Assembly: GCF_016860525.1 (NCBI RefSeq)
Contig: NZ_BNEA01000015.1
Span: forward strand, 5,294,501 to 5,358,500
DNA length: 64,000 nucleotides
Direction: 5' to 3'
DNA from: Streptomyces rubradiris
GTDB taxonomy: Bacteria; Actinomycetota; Actinomycetes; Streptomycetales; Streptomycetaceae
In this document: positions 25,452-38,778 of the stretch, piece by piece
Position numbering within the stretch: position 1 is the first letter of the stretch
Layout of the letters: each line of letters opens with the position of its first letter
The notes under the pieces: model-generated
Told to the model about the DNA's origin: nothing
The model's input: the letters and a program-made list of their open reading frames with translations, nothing else
Databases searched by the model: none
Position numbers and translations under genes: made by a program

Positions 25452-26360
25452 ATGAGCGAGTGGGACCTCAGAAAGCTGCGGATTCTGCGCACCCTGCGCG
25501 AACGGGGCACGGTCACCGCGACCGCCGCGGCCCTGCACATGACCCCGTCCGCGGTGTCCCAGCAGCTCACCAATCTCGCCGCCCAACTCGGTGTGGATCT
25601 GCTGGAGGCACACGGCCGCCGGGTCCGGCTCACCGACGCGGCCCGGCTGGTGCTGGCGCACACGGAGCCGGTGTTCGAGCAGCTGGAGCGGGCGGACGCG
25701 GCCCTCGCGGCCTACGCGCACGGCGACGCGGGGGAGGTCCGCGTCGGCGCCTTCCCGACCGCCGTCCCCGCCCTGGTCGTACCGGCCGTACGGGCCCTGC
25801 GGGACACCCACCCCCGGGTGACCGTCCGGGTCCGCGAGACGGAGGCCGCCGAGGCCTACCGGCTGCTGGCCGCCGGGGACGTCGACCTGGCCCTGTCCCT
25901 GGCGGCCGAGGCACCCGGCGCCGCCGACCCCCGCTTCACCCACGTCCCGCTGCTCGCCGACCCGCTGGACGTGGCCCTGCCCCCGGACCACCCGCTGGCC
26001 TCGGCCCCCGGCCTGACCCTCACCGACCTCGCCGCCGAGCCCTGGATCTACGGCGGCAGCGGCCCCTGGTCCGACATCACCCGCCGCGCCTGCGAGGCGG
26101 CCGGCTTCCGCCCCCACCAGGGCCACTCGGCCTCCGGCTGGACCGCGATCCTCGCCATGGTGGAGGCGGGCATGGGGGTGGCCCTGGTGCCGCGGCTGGC
26201 GGCGGACCCCCGCGCGGGCGTGGTCCTCAGGGAACTGGGCGCCGACGGCCCGGTCCGACACGTGGTGGCAGCGGTGCGCAGCGGCGGCGCCGCCGCTCCG
26301 GCGACCGCCGGCGTCCTCGACGCCCTGCGCCGGGTGGCGGACCGGACGCCCGGGGAGTGA
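25452..26360 (+). CDS. LysR-family transcriptional regulator
   Basis: 302 residues from ATG. The N-terminal helix-turn-helix (about residues 17-40, TVTATAAALHMTPSAVSQQL) is followed by a type 2 substrate-binding effector domain from about residue 90. There is no Shine-Dalgarno. TAGCGT lies 7 nt before the ATG, suggesting a leaderless transcript from its own promoter in addition to read-through from the exporter gene. It probably controls the EamA gene. The effector is unknown. Confidence 0.92.
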   Translation: MSEWDLRKLRILRTLRERGTVTATAAALHMTPSAVSQQLTNLAAQLGVDLLEAHGRRVRLTDAARLVLAHTEPVFEQLERADAALAAYAHGDAGEVRVGAFPTAVPALVVPAVRALRDTHPRVTVRVRETEAAEAYRLLAAGDVDLALSLAAEAPGAADPRFTHVPLLADPLDVALPPDHPLASAPGLTLTDLAAEPWIYGGSGPWSDITRRACEAAGFRPHQGHSASGWTAILAMVEAGMGVALVPRLAADPRAGVVLRELGADGPVRHVVAAVRSGGAAAPATAGVLDALRRVADRTPGE

Positions 26361-26600
26361 GGACGCGCAGACGGGGCCCGCACCCCCGGCTGCCGCGGAC
26401 CGGGGCGCTGCCGTCGTGCGAGATGCTGAGTCACCGCGCCCGTCCGGCACCGGCATGCCCGGGTCACTCCGGTGTGAACTCGTACTGCACTTCGTAGAGG
26501 TGCCCAGCCTCTGTCTGGCGTCCCGCTGACACGATCGAGGACGAGACGCTGCGTGGCCGGGTTCTGCTCGCCCTGCGCTGATCAGCCCGCGCACACGAAA

Positions 26601-26628
26601 GGGCGCCCGGTGCGGAAACCGGGCGCCC
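26601..26628. terminator. Bidirectional terminator between lysR and pepN
   Basis: GGGCGCCCGGT (26601-26611) pairs perfectly with 26618-26628 around a 6-nt loop. AAA precedes and TTT follows the stem, so it can work on both strands. It serves pepN, whose stop lies 14 nt away, and the LysR transcript. Confidence 0.85.
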
Positions 26629-26641
26629 CTTTCTCGGTGGG

Positions 26642-29218
26642 TCAGCGGGACGTCGCCGCCGCGTCCGCCGCCTGGGCCTTCAGGGCCCGTTCCACGCCGG
26701 CGCGGGACTCCGAGACCAGGCGGCGCAGGGCCGCGTTCGGCTCGGCCGCGGCCAGCCAGGTGTCCGTCTTGGCCAGGGTGTCCTCGGACACCTGGACCGC
26801 CGGGTACAGGCCGACGGCGATCTGCTGGGCCATCTCGTGCGAACGCGACGCCCACACGTCCTTGAGGACCTCGAAGTAGCGGTCCGTGTACGGCGCGAGC
26901 AGCTCCCGCTGGTCGGTCTGCACGAAGCCGCCGATCACGGCCTCCTGCACGGCGTTGGGCAGCTTGTCGGAGTCGACGACCGAGGCCCACGCCTCCGCCT
27001 TCGCCTCCGGCGTCGGACGCGCGGCGCGGGCGGTGGCCGCGTGCCGCTCGCCGGCCGCCGTCTTGTCCCGCTCGTACTCGGCCGCGATCTCCGTCTCGTC
27101 GTACCGGCCGACCGCCGCGAGCCGCTCCACGAACGCCCAGCGCAGCTCGGTGTCCACGGCCAGGCCCTCGATGGTCTGCGTGCCGTCCAGCAGGGCCTCC
27201 AGCAGGTCCAGCTGCTCCGGCGTGCGCGCGGTCGCCGCGAACGCCCGCGCCCAGGCGAGCTGGTGGTCGCTGCCCGCCTCGGCCGCGCGCAGGTGGGCCA
27301 GCGCGGCGTCGGTCCAGCGGGTCAGCAGCGCATCGCGGGCGGACGGGTCGGCGTACAGATCGATGGCCAGCTTCACCTGGCGGTGCAGCGACTGCACCAC
27401 ACCGATGTCGGACTCCTTGCCGATGCCGGACAGCACCAGGGAGAGGTAGTCGCGGGCGGCCAGTTCGGCGTCCCGCGTCATGTCCCAGGCCGACGCCCAG
27501 CACAGCGCGCGCGGCAGCGACTCGGTGAAGTCGCCGAGGTGCTCGGTGACCACCGCGAGCGACCGCTCGTCCAGCCGGACCTTGGCGTACGACAGGTCGT
27601 CGTCGTTGAGCAGCACCACGGCCGGGCGGCGCCGTCCGGTCAGCTGCGGCACGGCCGTCAGCTCGCCGTCGACGTCCAGCTCGATCCGCTCGGTGCGCAC
27701 CAGCTTGCCCGCGTCGGACAGGTCGTACAGGCCGATCGCGATGCGGTGCGGGCGCAGCACCGGCTCGCCCTTGGCGCCGGCGGGCAGCGCCGGGGCCTCC
27801 TGGCGTACGGCGAAGGAGGTGATGACACCGTCGGCGTCCGTCTCCACCTCGGGGCGCAGGATGTTGATGCCGGCCGTCTCCAGCCACTTCTTCGACCAGG
27901 TCTTCAGGTCCCGGCCGGAGGTCTCCTCCAGGGCGCCCAGCAGGTCCGACAGGCGGGTGTTGCCGAAGGCGTGCCGCTTGAAGTACGCCTGCACGCCCTG
28001 GAAGAACTCGTCCTCGCCGACGTACGCCACCAGCTGCTTCAGCACGCTGGCACCCTTGGCGTAGGTGATGCCGTCGAAGTTGACGAGCACGTCGTCCAGG
28101 TCGCGGATGTCCGCCATGATCGGGTGCGTGGACGGCAGCTGGTCCTGCCGGTACGCCCAGGTCTTCATGGAGTTGGCGAACGTGGTCCACGAGTGCGGCC
28201 AGCGGGAACCGGGGGCCGCGGCCTGGCAGGCGATCGACGTGTACGTGGCGAACGACTCGTTCAGCCACAGGTCGTTCCACCACTCCATGGTGACCAGGTC
28301 GCCGAACCACATGTGGGCCAGCTCGTGCAGGATGGTCTCCGCGCGCACCTCGTACGCCGCGTCGGTCACCTTGGACCGGAAGACGTACTGGTCCCGGATG
28401 GTCACCGCGCCCGCGTTCTCCATCGCGCCCGCGTTGAACTCGGGCACGAACAGCTGGTCGTACTTCTTGAACGGGTACGCGTAGTCGAACTTCTCCTGGA
28501 ACCAGTCGAAGCCCTGCCGCGTGACCTCGAAGATGGCGTCCGCGTCCAGGAATTCGGCCAGCGAGGGCCGGCAGTAGATGCCGAGCGGCACCGACCGGCC
28601 GTCCTTCTCGTACACGCTGTGCACGGAGTGGTACGGGCCGGCGATCAGCGCGGTGATGTACGTCGAGATCCGCGGGGTCGGCTCGAAGGACCAGACGTTG
28701 TCCTTCGGCTCCGGGGTGGGCGAGTTGGAGATGACGGTCCAGCCCTCGGGCGCCTTCACGGTGAACTTGAAGGTGGCCTTCAGGTCCGGCTGCTCGAAGG
28801 AGGCGAAGACGCGGCGGGCGTCCGGCACCTCGAACTGCGTGTACAGGTAGGCCTGCTCGTCCACCGGGTCGACGAAGCGGTGCAGGCCCTCGCCGGTGTT
28901 GGTGTAGGCGCAGTCCGCGACCACCCGCAGGACGTTGGGGCCCTGAAGCAGGCCCGGCAGCGCGATCCGGGAGTCCTTGAAGACCTCGGCGACGTCGAGC
29001 GGGTCGCCGTTGAGGACCACCTCGTGGACGGTGGGCGCCACCAGGTCGATGAAGGACTCGGCGCCGCCCCGGGCCACGTCGAAGCGCACCGTGGTCACGG
29101 ACCGGTAGGTACCCCCACCCTGCGCGCCGGAGAGGTCGAGATCGATCTCGTACGAGTCAACGGTGAGCAGCTCGGCCCGCTGCTGCGCCTCTTCGCGAGT
29201 CAGGTTTGTGCCAGGCAC
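26642..29218 (-). CDS. pepN: Aminopeptidase N (M1 family), first paralogue
   Basis: 858 residues from GTG, AGGAG nine to ten bases upstream. The substrate-recognition GAMEN motif and the zinc site HELAHMWFGD, then NESFATY (HExxH-18-E), are intact. The order (N-terminal beta domain, catalytic domain about 240-440, helical C-domain) fits actinobacterial PepN. It removes N-terminal residues from peptides in the cytosol. A second M1 gene at 40951-43530 is a paralogue with the same N-terminal PGxNL start. It is followed by a strong terminator. Confidence 0.96.
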   Translation of the reverse strand: MPGTNLTREEAQQRAELLTVDSYEIDLDLSGAQGGGTYRSVTTVRFDVARGGAESFIDLVAPTVHEVVLNGDPLDVAEVFKDSRIALPGLLQGPNVLRVVADCAYTNTGEGLHRFVDPVDEQAYLYTQFEVPDARRVFASFEQPDLKATFKFTVKAPEGWTVISNSPTPEPKDNVWSFEPTPRISTYITALIAGPYHSVHSVYEKDGRSVPLGIYCRPSLAEFLDADAIFEVTRQGFDWFQEKFDYAYPFKKYDQLFVPEFNAGAMENAGAVTIRDQYVFRSKVTDAAYEVRAETILHELAHMWFGDLVTMEWWNDLWLNESFATYTSIACQAAAPGSRWPHSWTTFANSMKTWAYRQDQLPSTHPIMADIRDLDDVLVNFDGITYAKGASVLKQLVAYVGEDEFFQGVQAYFKRHAFGNTRLSDLLGALEETSGRDLKTWSKKWLETAGINILRPEVETDADGVITSFAVRQEAPALPAGAKGEPVLRPHRIAIGLYDLSDAGKLVRTERIELDVDGELTAVPQLTGRRRPAVVLLNDDDLSYAKVRLDERSLAVVTEHLGDFTESLPRALCWASAWDMTRDAELAARDYLSLVLSGIGKESDIGVVQSLHRQVKLAIDLYADPSARDALLTRWTDAALAHLRAAEAGSDHQLAWARAFAATARTPEQLDLLEALLDGTQTIEGLAVDTELRWAFVERLAAVGRYDETEIAAEYERDKTAAGERHAATARAARPTPEAKAEAWASVVDSDKLPNAVQEAVIGGFVQTDQRELLAPYTDRYFEVLKDVWASRSHEMAQQIAVGLYPAVQVSEDTLAKTDTWLAAAEPNAALRRLVSESRAGVERALKAQAADAAATSR

Positions 29219-29343
29219 GCGGTCATCTCCTCGTTATGTGTCGGTTGCGCCATCCTTCCATGGGAGTGACGGGGACGCGATGACCGGTTCCCGCCGGTGC
29301 CGGTGGCGCCGGGGGGACGTACGCGGGAGGGAGGGCGCACACG

Positions 29344-29371
29344 CGGAAGGCCGCCCGGGGACGGCCTTCCG
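29344..29371 (-). terminator. Hairpin after the small secreted protein gene
   Basis: CGGAAGGCCG (29344-29353) pairs with 29362-29371 around an 8-nt loop. Flanking CACACG/GTGTG extend the stem with a bulge. It lies 25 nt downstream of the stop. Confidence 0.7.
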
Positions 29372-29396
29372 TGTGCCGCTGGCCCGCGTCGCGCGC

Positions 29397-29642
29397 TCAC
29401 CTCACCACGATCACCACGACACCGGTGCCGACGAAGCCGTTGTGGAAGCCGTTGCCGAAGAAGTTGTTCCGGAAGCCGCAGCCGTTGCCCCAGCCCCCGC
29501 GGTCGAAACAGCCGTGGTGGGTGGAGACCTGCCCCGGCGTGGCCGCCGAGGCCGTGCCCGCCGTGCCGATGGCCGCGCCACCGGCCAGGACGGCGCCTGC
29601 CGCGGACGCCGCGAGGAGACGCCTCACGCGTAGTGCTTTCAT
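29397..29642 (-). CDS. Small secreted Gly/Asn/Phe-rich protein
   Basis: 81 residues. A clear Sec signal peptide (MKALRVRRLL, hydrophobic core, cleavage after TASA near residue 34) is followed by a mature chain of about 47 residues that is rich in Gly, Asn and Phe (GNGCGFRNNF, FGNGFHNGF) with two Cys residues, which could form one disulfide. It ends in the hydrophobic VVVIVVR. No family is recognised. The composition recalls small cell-surface proteins of Streptomyces, but chaplin-type repeats are absent. The mature part is G/C-rich but in a consistent frame with good codon bias. Confidence 0.75.
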   Translation of the reverse strand: MKALRVRRLLAASAAGAVLAGGAAIGTAGTASAATPGQVSTHHGCFDRGGWGNGCGFRNNFFGNGFHNGFVGTGVVVIVVR

Positions 29643-29906
29643 GGGTCTGCCTTCCTTTTACGCCCTCGTGGGGTTGTCCGGCACGGGGACGACGGGCGAT
29701 GCCGCGGCGCGCACGGGCACGGCGCGGTACGCGGGTGATGCCGCGGGGGCCAGGGGCACCTCCCGGGTGCCCGGCCGGGGATCGTGACCAGGGTGCCCGC
29801 CGGCGGCGGGCACACCGCCCGCCCGCGGCCCTCCTCCAACACGCTAGCGGCCCCCCGGCGGCTCGGCATCTCGGACCCCGGCCCCGCCCGGCACCGTCCC
29901 TCGGCG

Positions 29907-30788
29907 TCAGCCCGCCGCCCGCCCCTCCACCTCCGCGAGCGTCCGGGCGAACTCCCGTACCGTCTCCGTCTCCGCGTCCCGGTGCCAGACCAGGGCCAGT
30001 TCGGAGTCGGGGACGCCGTCGACGGGGACGTAGGCGATGTCGGTGCGCCGGTGCTGGGCGGCCGTGGGCCGGCACAGCAGCAGGGCGCCGCGGCCGGCGG
30101 CGGCCAGGGACAGGGCCTCCTGAAGGGTGCCGGCCGCCGGGCCGGGCAGCGCGCCGGGGGCGCGGGCGGCACGCCAGTACGGCGGGGCCGGCGCCGCCGC
30201 CCCGATCAGCGGTACGGCCGCGAGGTCCGCCGCGCCGATGCGGTCCCGGCCGGCGAACGCGTGCCGCCGGGAGACGGCCAGCGTGTGCCGCTGCCGGGAG
30301 AAGACCGGGCCGACGACCAGGTCCGGCTCCGCCACCGGCAGCAGCACCACCGCCGCGTCCACCGCGCCCCGCCGCACCGCCCCGAACGGATCCGCGTACG
30401 GGATCTCCACCAGGTCGACCGAACGGGCCGCGTCCGTCGCCTCGAACGCCGCGACCGCCTCCAGCAGCGCCGCGTAGGCCGTCCCCTGGAAACCCAGCCG
30501 CAGCGGGCCGGTCCCGCCCCGGGCCACCGCCCGCGCGTCCGCCACCGCCGCGTGCAGCGCCCCGTACGCCGGACGCAGCCGCTCCAGGAAGCGTTCGCCG
30601 AGCGGGGTCAGCGCCACCCGGCGGCTGGAGCGGTGCACCAGCCGGGCGCCCACCCGGCGCTCCAGCGCGGCCAGCAGCTGGCTCACCCGGCTCTGCGACA
30701 CGAACAACCGCTCCCCGGCCCGGCCGAAGTGCAGCTCCTCGGCGAGCACCAGAAAGCACTCCAACTCCCGTAGCTCCAGCCCGGACAC
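29907..30788 (-). CDS. LysR-family regulator, divergent from an MFS gene
   Basis: 293 residues from the GTG at 30788 with GGGAG five bases upstream. The frame opens further up without an SD. The helix-turn-helix is at about 16-38 (HFGRAGERLFVSQSRVSQLL), then a LysR effector domain. It shares an 88-bp intergenic region with the MFS exporter gene and a 22-bp inverted repeat there (30812-30833), a typical LysR layout. Its effector is unknown. Confidence 0.92.
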   Translation of the reverse strand: MSGLELRELECFLVLAEELHFGRAGERLFVSQSRVSQLLAALERRVGARLVHRSSRRVALTPLGERFLERLRPAYGALHAAVADARAVARGGTGPLRLGFQGTAYAALLEAVAAFEATDAARSVDLVEIPYADPFGAVRRGAVDAAVVLLPVAEPDLVVGPVFSRQRHTLAVSRRHAFAGRDRIGAADLAAVPLIGAAAPAPPYWRAARAPGALPGPAAGTLQEALSLAAAGRGALLLCRPTAAQHRRTDIAYVPVDGVPDSELALVWHRDAETETVREFARTLAEVEGRAAG

Positions 30789-30811
30789 GCGACTCCCTCC
30801 GCCGATCACTC

Positions 30812-30833
30812 CCGCTCATGCAAGGGTGAGCGG
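30812..30833. promoter_or_regulatory. LysR/MFS intergenic inverted repeat
   Basis: CCGCTCA-N8-TGAGCGG is a perfect 7-bp dyad centred between the divergent LysR and MFS genes, 24 nt from the LysR start and 44 nt from the MFS start. It is the likely binding site of the LysR protein. Confidence 0.65.
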
Positions 30834-30876
30834 ATCGCCGTTGTTCCCGCGCCGCCCGCGGCAAAGGCTGGAGGGC

Positions 30877-32103
30877 ATGGTCTTCCGCCGAACCCCCCAC
30901 CTCCGCACCCGCCGCCCCGCCCGCCGTCCCGACACCCCGTCAGACCGCGCGGACCGGCCCTGGGCCGCCGTCGGGATGCTCGCCGGCGCCACCTTCGCCG
31001 TCGTCACCACCGAGATGCTCCCCGTCGGCCTGCTCACCTCGCTCGGCGCCGGACTGGACGTCTCCGCCGGCACCGCGGGCCTCGCGGTCACCCTGCCCGG
31101 ACTGGTCGCCGCCGTCGCCGCCCCGCTGCTGCCGGTCGCCGTGCGCCGCGCCGACCGCCGCAGCGTGCTGTGCGCACTGCTGCTCCTGCTGGCCGCCGCC
31201 AACCTGCTCACCGCGCTCGCCCCCGCCTTCCCCGTGGTGCTCGCCGCCCGGCTGCTGGTCGGGGTGTGCATGGGCGGGGTGTGGGCGGTGGCCGCCGGGC
31301 TCGGCGCGCGGCTGCTGCCCGGGCCGTCGGCCGGCCGGGCCACCGCGCTGGTCTTCAGTGGGATCGCGGTCGCCTCGGTGCTCGGGGTGCCCGCCGGGAC
31401 CTTCCTCGGCGCGGCGGCGGGCTGGCGCACCGCCTTCGCCGCGATGACCGGCTGCGCGCTGCTGGTGGCGGCCGGGCTGGCCGTCGTCCTGCCGCCGCTG
31501 CCCGCCGAGGGCGCCGTCCGCCTCGGCACGTTCCCCCGGCTGCTCGGCGCCGCGCGGGTGCGGTGGCTGCTCGTCACCATCGCCCTGCTGGTCACGGGCC
31601 ACTTCGCCGCCTACACCTACGTCCGGCCCGTCCTGGAACGCACCCCGGGCACCGGGCCGGGTCTGGTCGGCGCCCTGCTGCTCGGCTACGGACTCGCGGG
31701 CGTAGCAGGGAACTTCGCGGGCGGCGCGCTCGCCGCCCGCCGTCCGCGCCGCGCCCTGCGCCTGATCGCCGCGGTGCTCGGCGCGGTCGTGGTGCTGCTC
31801 GCCCCGGCGGGAGGCTGTGCCGCCGGGTCGGCCGCGCTGCTGCTGGTGTGGGGACTGGCCTACGGCGGGGTGTCCGTCTCCGGCCAGCGGGCCCTCACGG
31901 CCGCCGCGCCCGAGGCCCCGGAGGCCGCGTCCGCCCTGTTCGCCGGGGTGTTCAACGCGGCCATCGCGCTCGGCGCGCTGGCCGGCGGCCGGCTCGCGGA
32001 CGGACCGGGGACGACCGCCGTCCTGCTCACGGGCGGTGTGCTCGCGGGGCTGGCGGCCCTCACCCCGGGCCGCGACGAGCGAGGGGCGGCCACGTCACCG
32101 TGA
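30877..32103 (+). CDS. MFS transporter (drug/sugar exporter type)
   Basis: 408 residues from the ATG at 30877, with AAAGG and GGAGG upstream. A GTG 17 codons earlier (30826) lies inside the operator, so it is less likely. Twelve membrane segments are predicted. The motif TTEMLPVGLL in TM1, the RRADRR loop after TM2 and GVCMGGVWAV place it near the AraJ/Cml arabinose-efflux and chloramphenicol-resistance branch. Divergent from a LysR gene, it is probably induced by its own substrate, which is unknown. Confidence 0.9.
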   Translation: MVFRRTPHLRTRRPARRPDTPSDRADRPWAAVGMLAGATFAVVTTEMLPVGLLTSLGAGLDVSAGTAGLAVTLPGLVAAVAAPLLPVAVRRADRRSVLCALLLLLAAANLLTALAPAFPVVLAARLLVGVCMGGVWAVAAGLGARLLPGPSAGRATALVFSGIAVASVLGVPAGTFLGAAAGWRTAFAAMTGCALLVAAGLAVVLPPLPAEGAVRLGTFPRLLGAARVRWLLVTIALLVTGHFAAYTYVRPVLERTPGTGPGLVGALLLGYGLAGVAGNFAGGALAARRPRRALRLIAAVLGAVVVLLAPAGGCAAGSAALLLVWGLAYGGVSVSGQRALTAAAPEAPEAASALFAGVFNAAIALGALAGGRLADGPGTTAVLLTGGVLAGLAALTPGRDERGAATSP

Positions 32104-32127
32104 CCGCCCCGTACCGCGTGGGTGCCG

Positions 32128-36793
<4,666 letters not shown>

Positions 36794-37025
36794 CGGCATC
36801 CCTCAGGTCAAGGAACGAGCGGGCGGAAGCGCTCAGCCTGACCGAAAGGGCGCCATGGTGGCGGACCGTTGACGCAATCGAAATGAACGTATGGGGAAAA
36901 CCCGCTATGCGAAACGGGCGTGTTCTTTCGGTATGGGACGGAATCCGGTCATTGCGTACGGGGTGACCCGCCCGCTGCCGGGATTTTCGCTCGCCGGTGC
37001 CCGCCGCACCGCATAACGTCCGGGC

Positions 37026-37493
37026 ATGCGACGGAACTTGAGGGTGGCGGCCTACGCCGTGTGCGTCCGCGACGGACACCTCCTGCTCGCCCGGTCACCC
37101 ACGCCCGGCGGAACCCACGAGTGGGTGCTGCCCGGCGGCGGCATGGAGCACGGCGAGGACCCGTACGACACCGTCCGGCGCGAGGTCACCGAGGAGACCG
37201 GCTACCGCATCGAGGTGACCGGCCTGCTCGGCGTCCACACCCGCCGGTTCGTCGGGGACCCGCGCGTCGGCCGCCGACGGGACCACCAGTCCCTGCGGAT
37301 CTTCTACGCGGGCGAGGTCACCGGCGGGGAACTCCGCCCCGAGACCGGCGGCTCCACCGACTTCGCCGCCTGGCACGACCTGGCCGCCGTACCCGGCCTG
37401 GTCCGGGTGCAGATGGTCGACATCGGGCTGCGGCTGTGGCGCGAACGCCCGCCGCACGGACGGCTCGCGGACCGGCCGGAAGCAGCGTCGTAG
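37026..37493 (+). CDS. Nudix hydrolase
   Basis: 155 residues from ATG. The Nudix box is complete: GGGMEHGEDPYDTVRREVTEETGY (consensus Gx5Ex7REUxEExGU, written here from positions about 38-61). These enzymes hydrolyse nucleoside diphosphates linked to another group, often in nucleotide-pool cleaning. TAACGT lies 6 nt before the start codon and no SD is present, so a leaderless mRNA is likely. The specific substrate cannot be inferred. Confidence 0.9.
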   Translation: MRRNLRVAAYAVCVRDGHLLLARSPTPGGTHEWVLPGGGMEHGEDPYDTVRREVTEETGYRIEVTGLLGVHTRRFVGDPRVGRRRDHQSLRIFYAGEVTGGELRPETGGSTDFAAWHDLAAVPGLVRVQMVDIGLRLWRERPPHGRLADRPEAAS

Positions 37494-37617
37494 GACGCGG
37501 CGAGAGCCGGTCCGGGGAAGGCCGGAAGTCGCCCGACCGGCACACACCCGGGCAACCCGCGCCCCCCGGCCGCCGTTTCTCCCCCCGACCGCTCCGCACC
37601 CACAGGCAGGGGAAGAC

Positions 37618-38778
37618 ATGCGCGTACGCACGGCTCTGACGGGCACCGCCGTCCTGCTCCTCTCGGCGGCCCTCGCGGGCCCGGCCCTGGCGGCCGGTCC
37701 CGCGCCCGGTGCGCACACCAGGACCCGCGCGGCCGTCCGGGCCGCCGTCGCGGCCGGGGTGCCCGGCGCCACCGCCACCGTCCGGGACGTCCACGGCACC
37801 TGGTCCACGGCGGCGGGGGTCGGCGACATCCGCACCGGCCGGCCGCGCTCGGCCCACGACCGCTACCGCGTCGCCAGCATCACCAAGACCTTCGTCGCCA
37901 CCGTCCTGCTCCAGCTGGCGGCGGAGGACCGGCTCTCCCTGGACGACCCGGTGGACACCTGGCTGCCGGGCCTGGTCCGCGGCCACGGCCACGACGGCCG
38001 CCGGATCAGCGTGCGGCGGCTGCTCAACCACACCAGCGGCATCCGCGACTACCTCACCGACGACGACTTCCGCCGCGACCACTTCACCGAGGACGGCTTC
38101 TTCCGGCACCGCTACGACACCCTCGCCCCCCGGGACCTGGTGGCCGTGGCGATGCGGCACGCGCCCGCCTTCGCGCCGGGCGCCTCCTGGGGGTACTCCA
38201 ACACCAACTACGTCCTCGCCGGAATGGTGATCGAGCGGGTGACGGGCCGCCCGTACGCCACCGAGGTCACCCGCCGGATCATCACCCCGCTGCGCCTGAC
38301 GGCCACCTCCCTGCCCGGCACCCGGACCGGCCTGCCGCGCCCGAGCGGCAGGGCGTACTCGACCTTCGGCGTCCCCGGTGGCCCCGTCCACGACGTCACG
38401 GCCCTCAACCCCTCCCTGGCCTACGCCGCCGGCGAGATGATCTCCGACTCCGCCGACCTCACCCGTTTCTACGGCGCCCTGCTCGGCGGCCGGCTGCTGC
38501 CGCCGCGCCAGCTCAGGGAGATGAAGACCACCGTGCGCGTCAAAGCGGTCCCCGGCCTGCGGTACGGCCTCGGACTCACCGACACCCGGCTGGCCTGCGG
38601 AACCCACGTCTGGGGCCACAGCGGCGAGATCCCGGGCTCGGTGTCCGGGACGGCGGCCTCGGCGGACGGCCGGCACACCCTGGCCGTCAACTTCGACGGC
38701 GACTGGGCCGGGGACACCACGGCCGTGGCCGAGGAGGAGTTCTGTCAGCCGGAGACGCGGGAGAGCACCGGCAGGTAG
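37618..38778 (+). CDS. Secreted serine hydrolase (DD-carboxypeptidase / class C beta-lactamase fold)
   Basis: 386 residues, ATG with AGGGGAA upstream. A signal peptide covers about residues 1-27 (ends LAAGPA). The serine penicillin-recognising motifs are SITK (S in RVASITKTF), YSN (WGYSNTNYV) and HSG (GHSGEIPG), which takes the KTG position, as HTG does in the R61 DD-peptidase of Streptomyces. It probably trims or hydrolyses D-Ala-D-Ala peptides or related esters outside the cell. Its last 34 bp overlap tail-to-tail with the SGNH hydrolase gene on the other strand. Confidence 0.9.
   Translation: MRVRTALTGTAVLLLSAALAGPALAAGPAPGAHTRTRAAVRAAVAAGVPGATATVRDVHGTWSTAAGVGDIRTGRPRSAHDRYRVASITKTFVATVLLQLAAEDRLSLDDPVDTWLPGLVRGHGHDGRRISVRRLLNHTSGIRDYLTDDDFRRDHFTEDGFFRHRYDTLAPRDLVAVAMRHAPAFAPGASWGYSNTNYVLAGMVIERVTGRPYATEVTRRIITPLRLTATSLPGTRTGLPRPSGRAYSTFGVPGGPVHDVTALNPSLAYAAGEMISDSADLTRFYGALLGGRLLPPRQLREMKTTVRVKAVPGLRYGLGLTDTRLACGTHVWGHSGEIPGSVSGTAASADGRHTLAVNFDGDWAGDTTAVAEEEFCQPETRESTGR

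Noticed and set aside
26440..26600. Small gene between lysR and pepN
   Set aside because: The tail-like frame has no plausible start codon with SD. Kept only as a low-interest observation.
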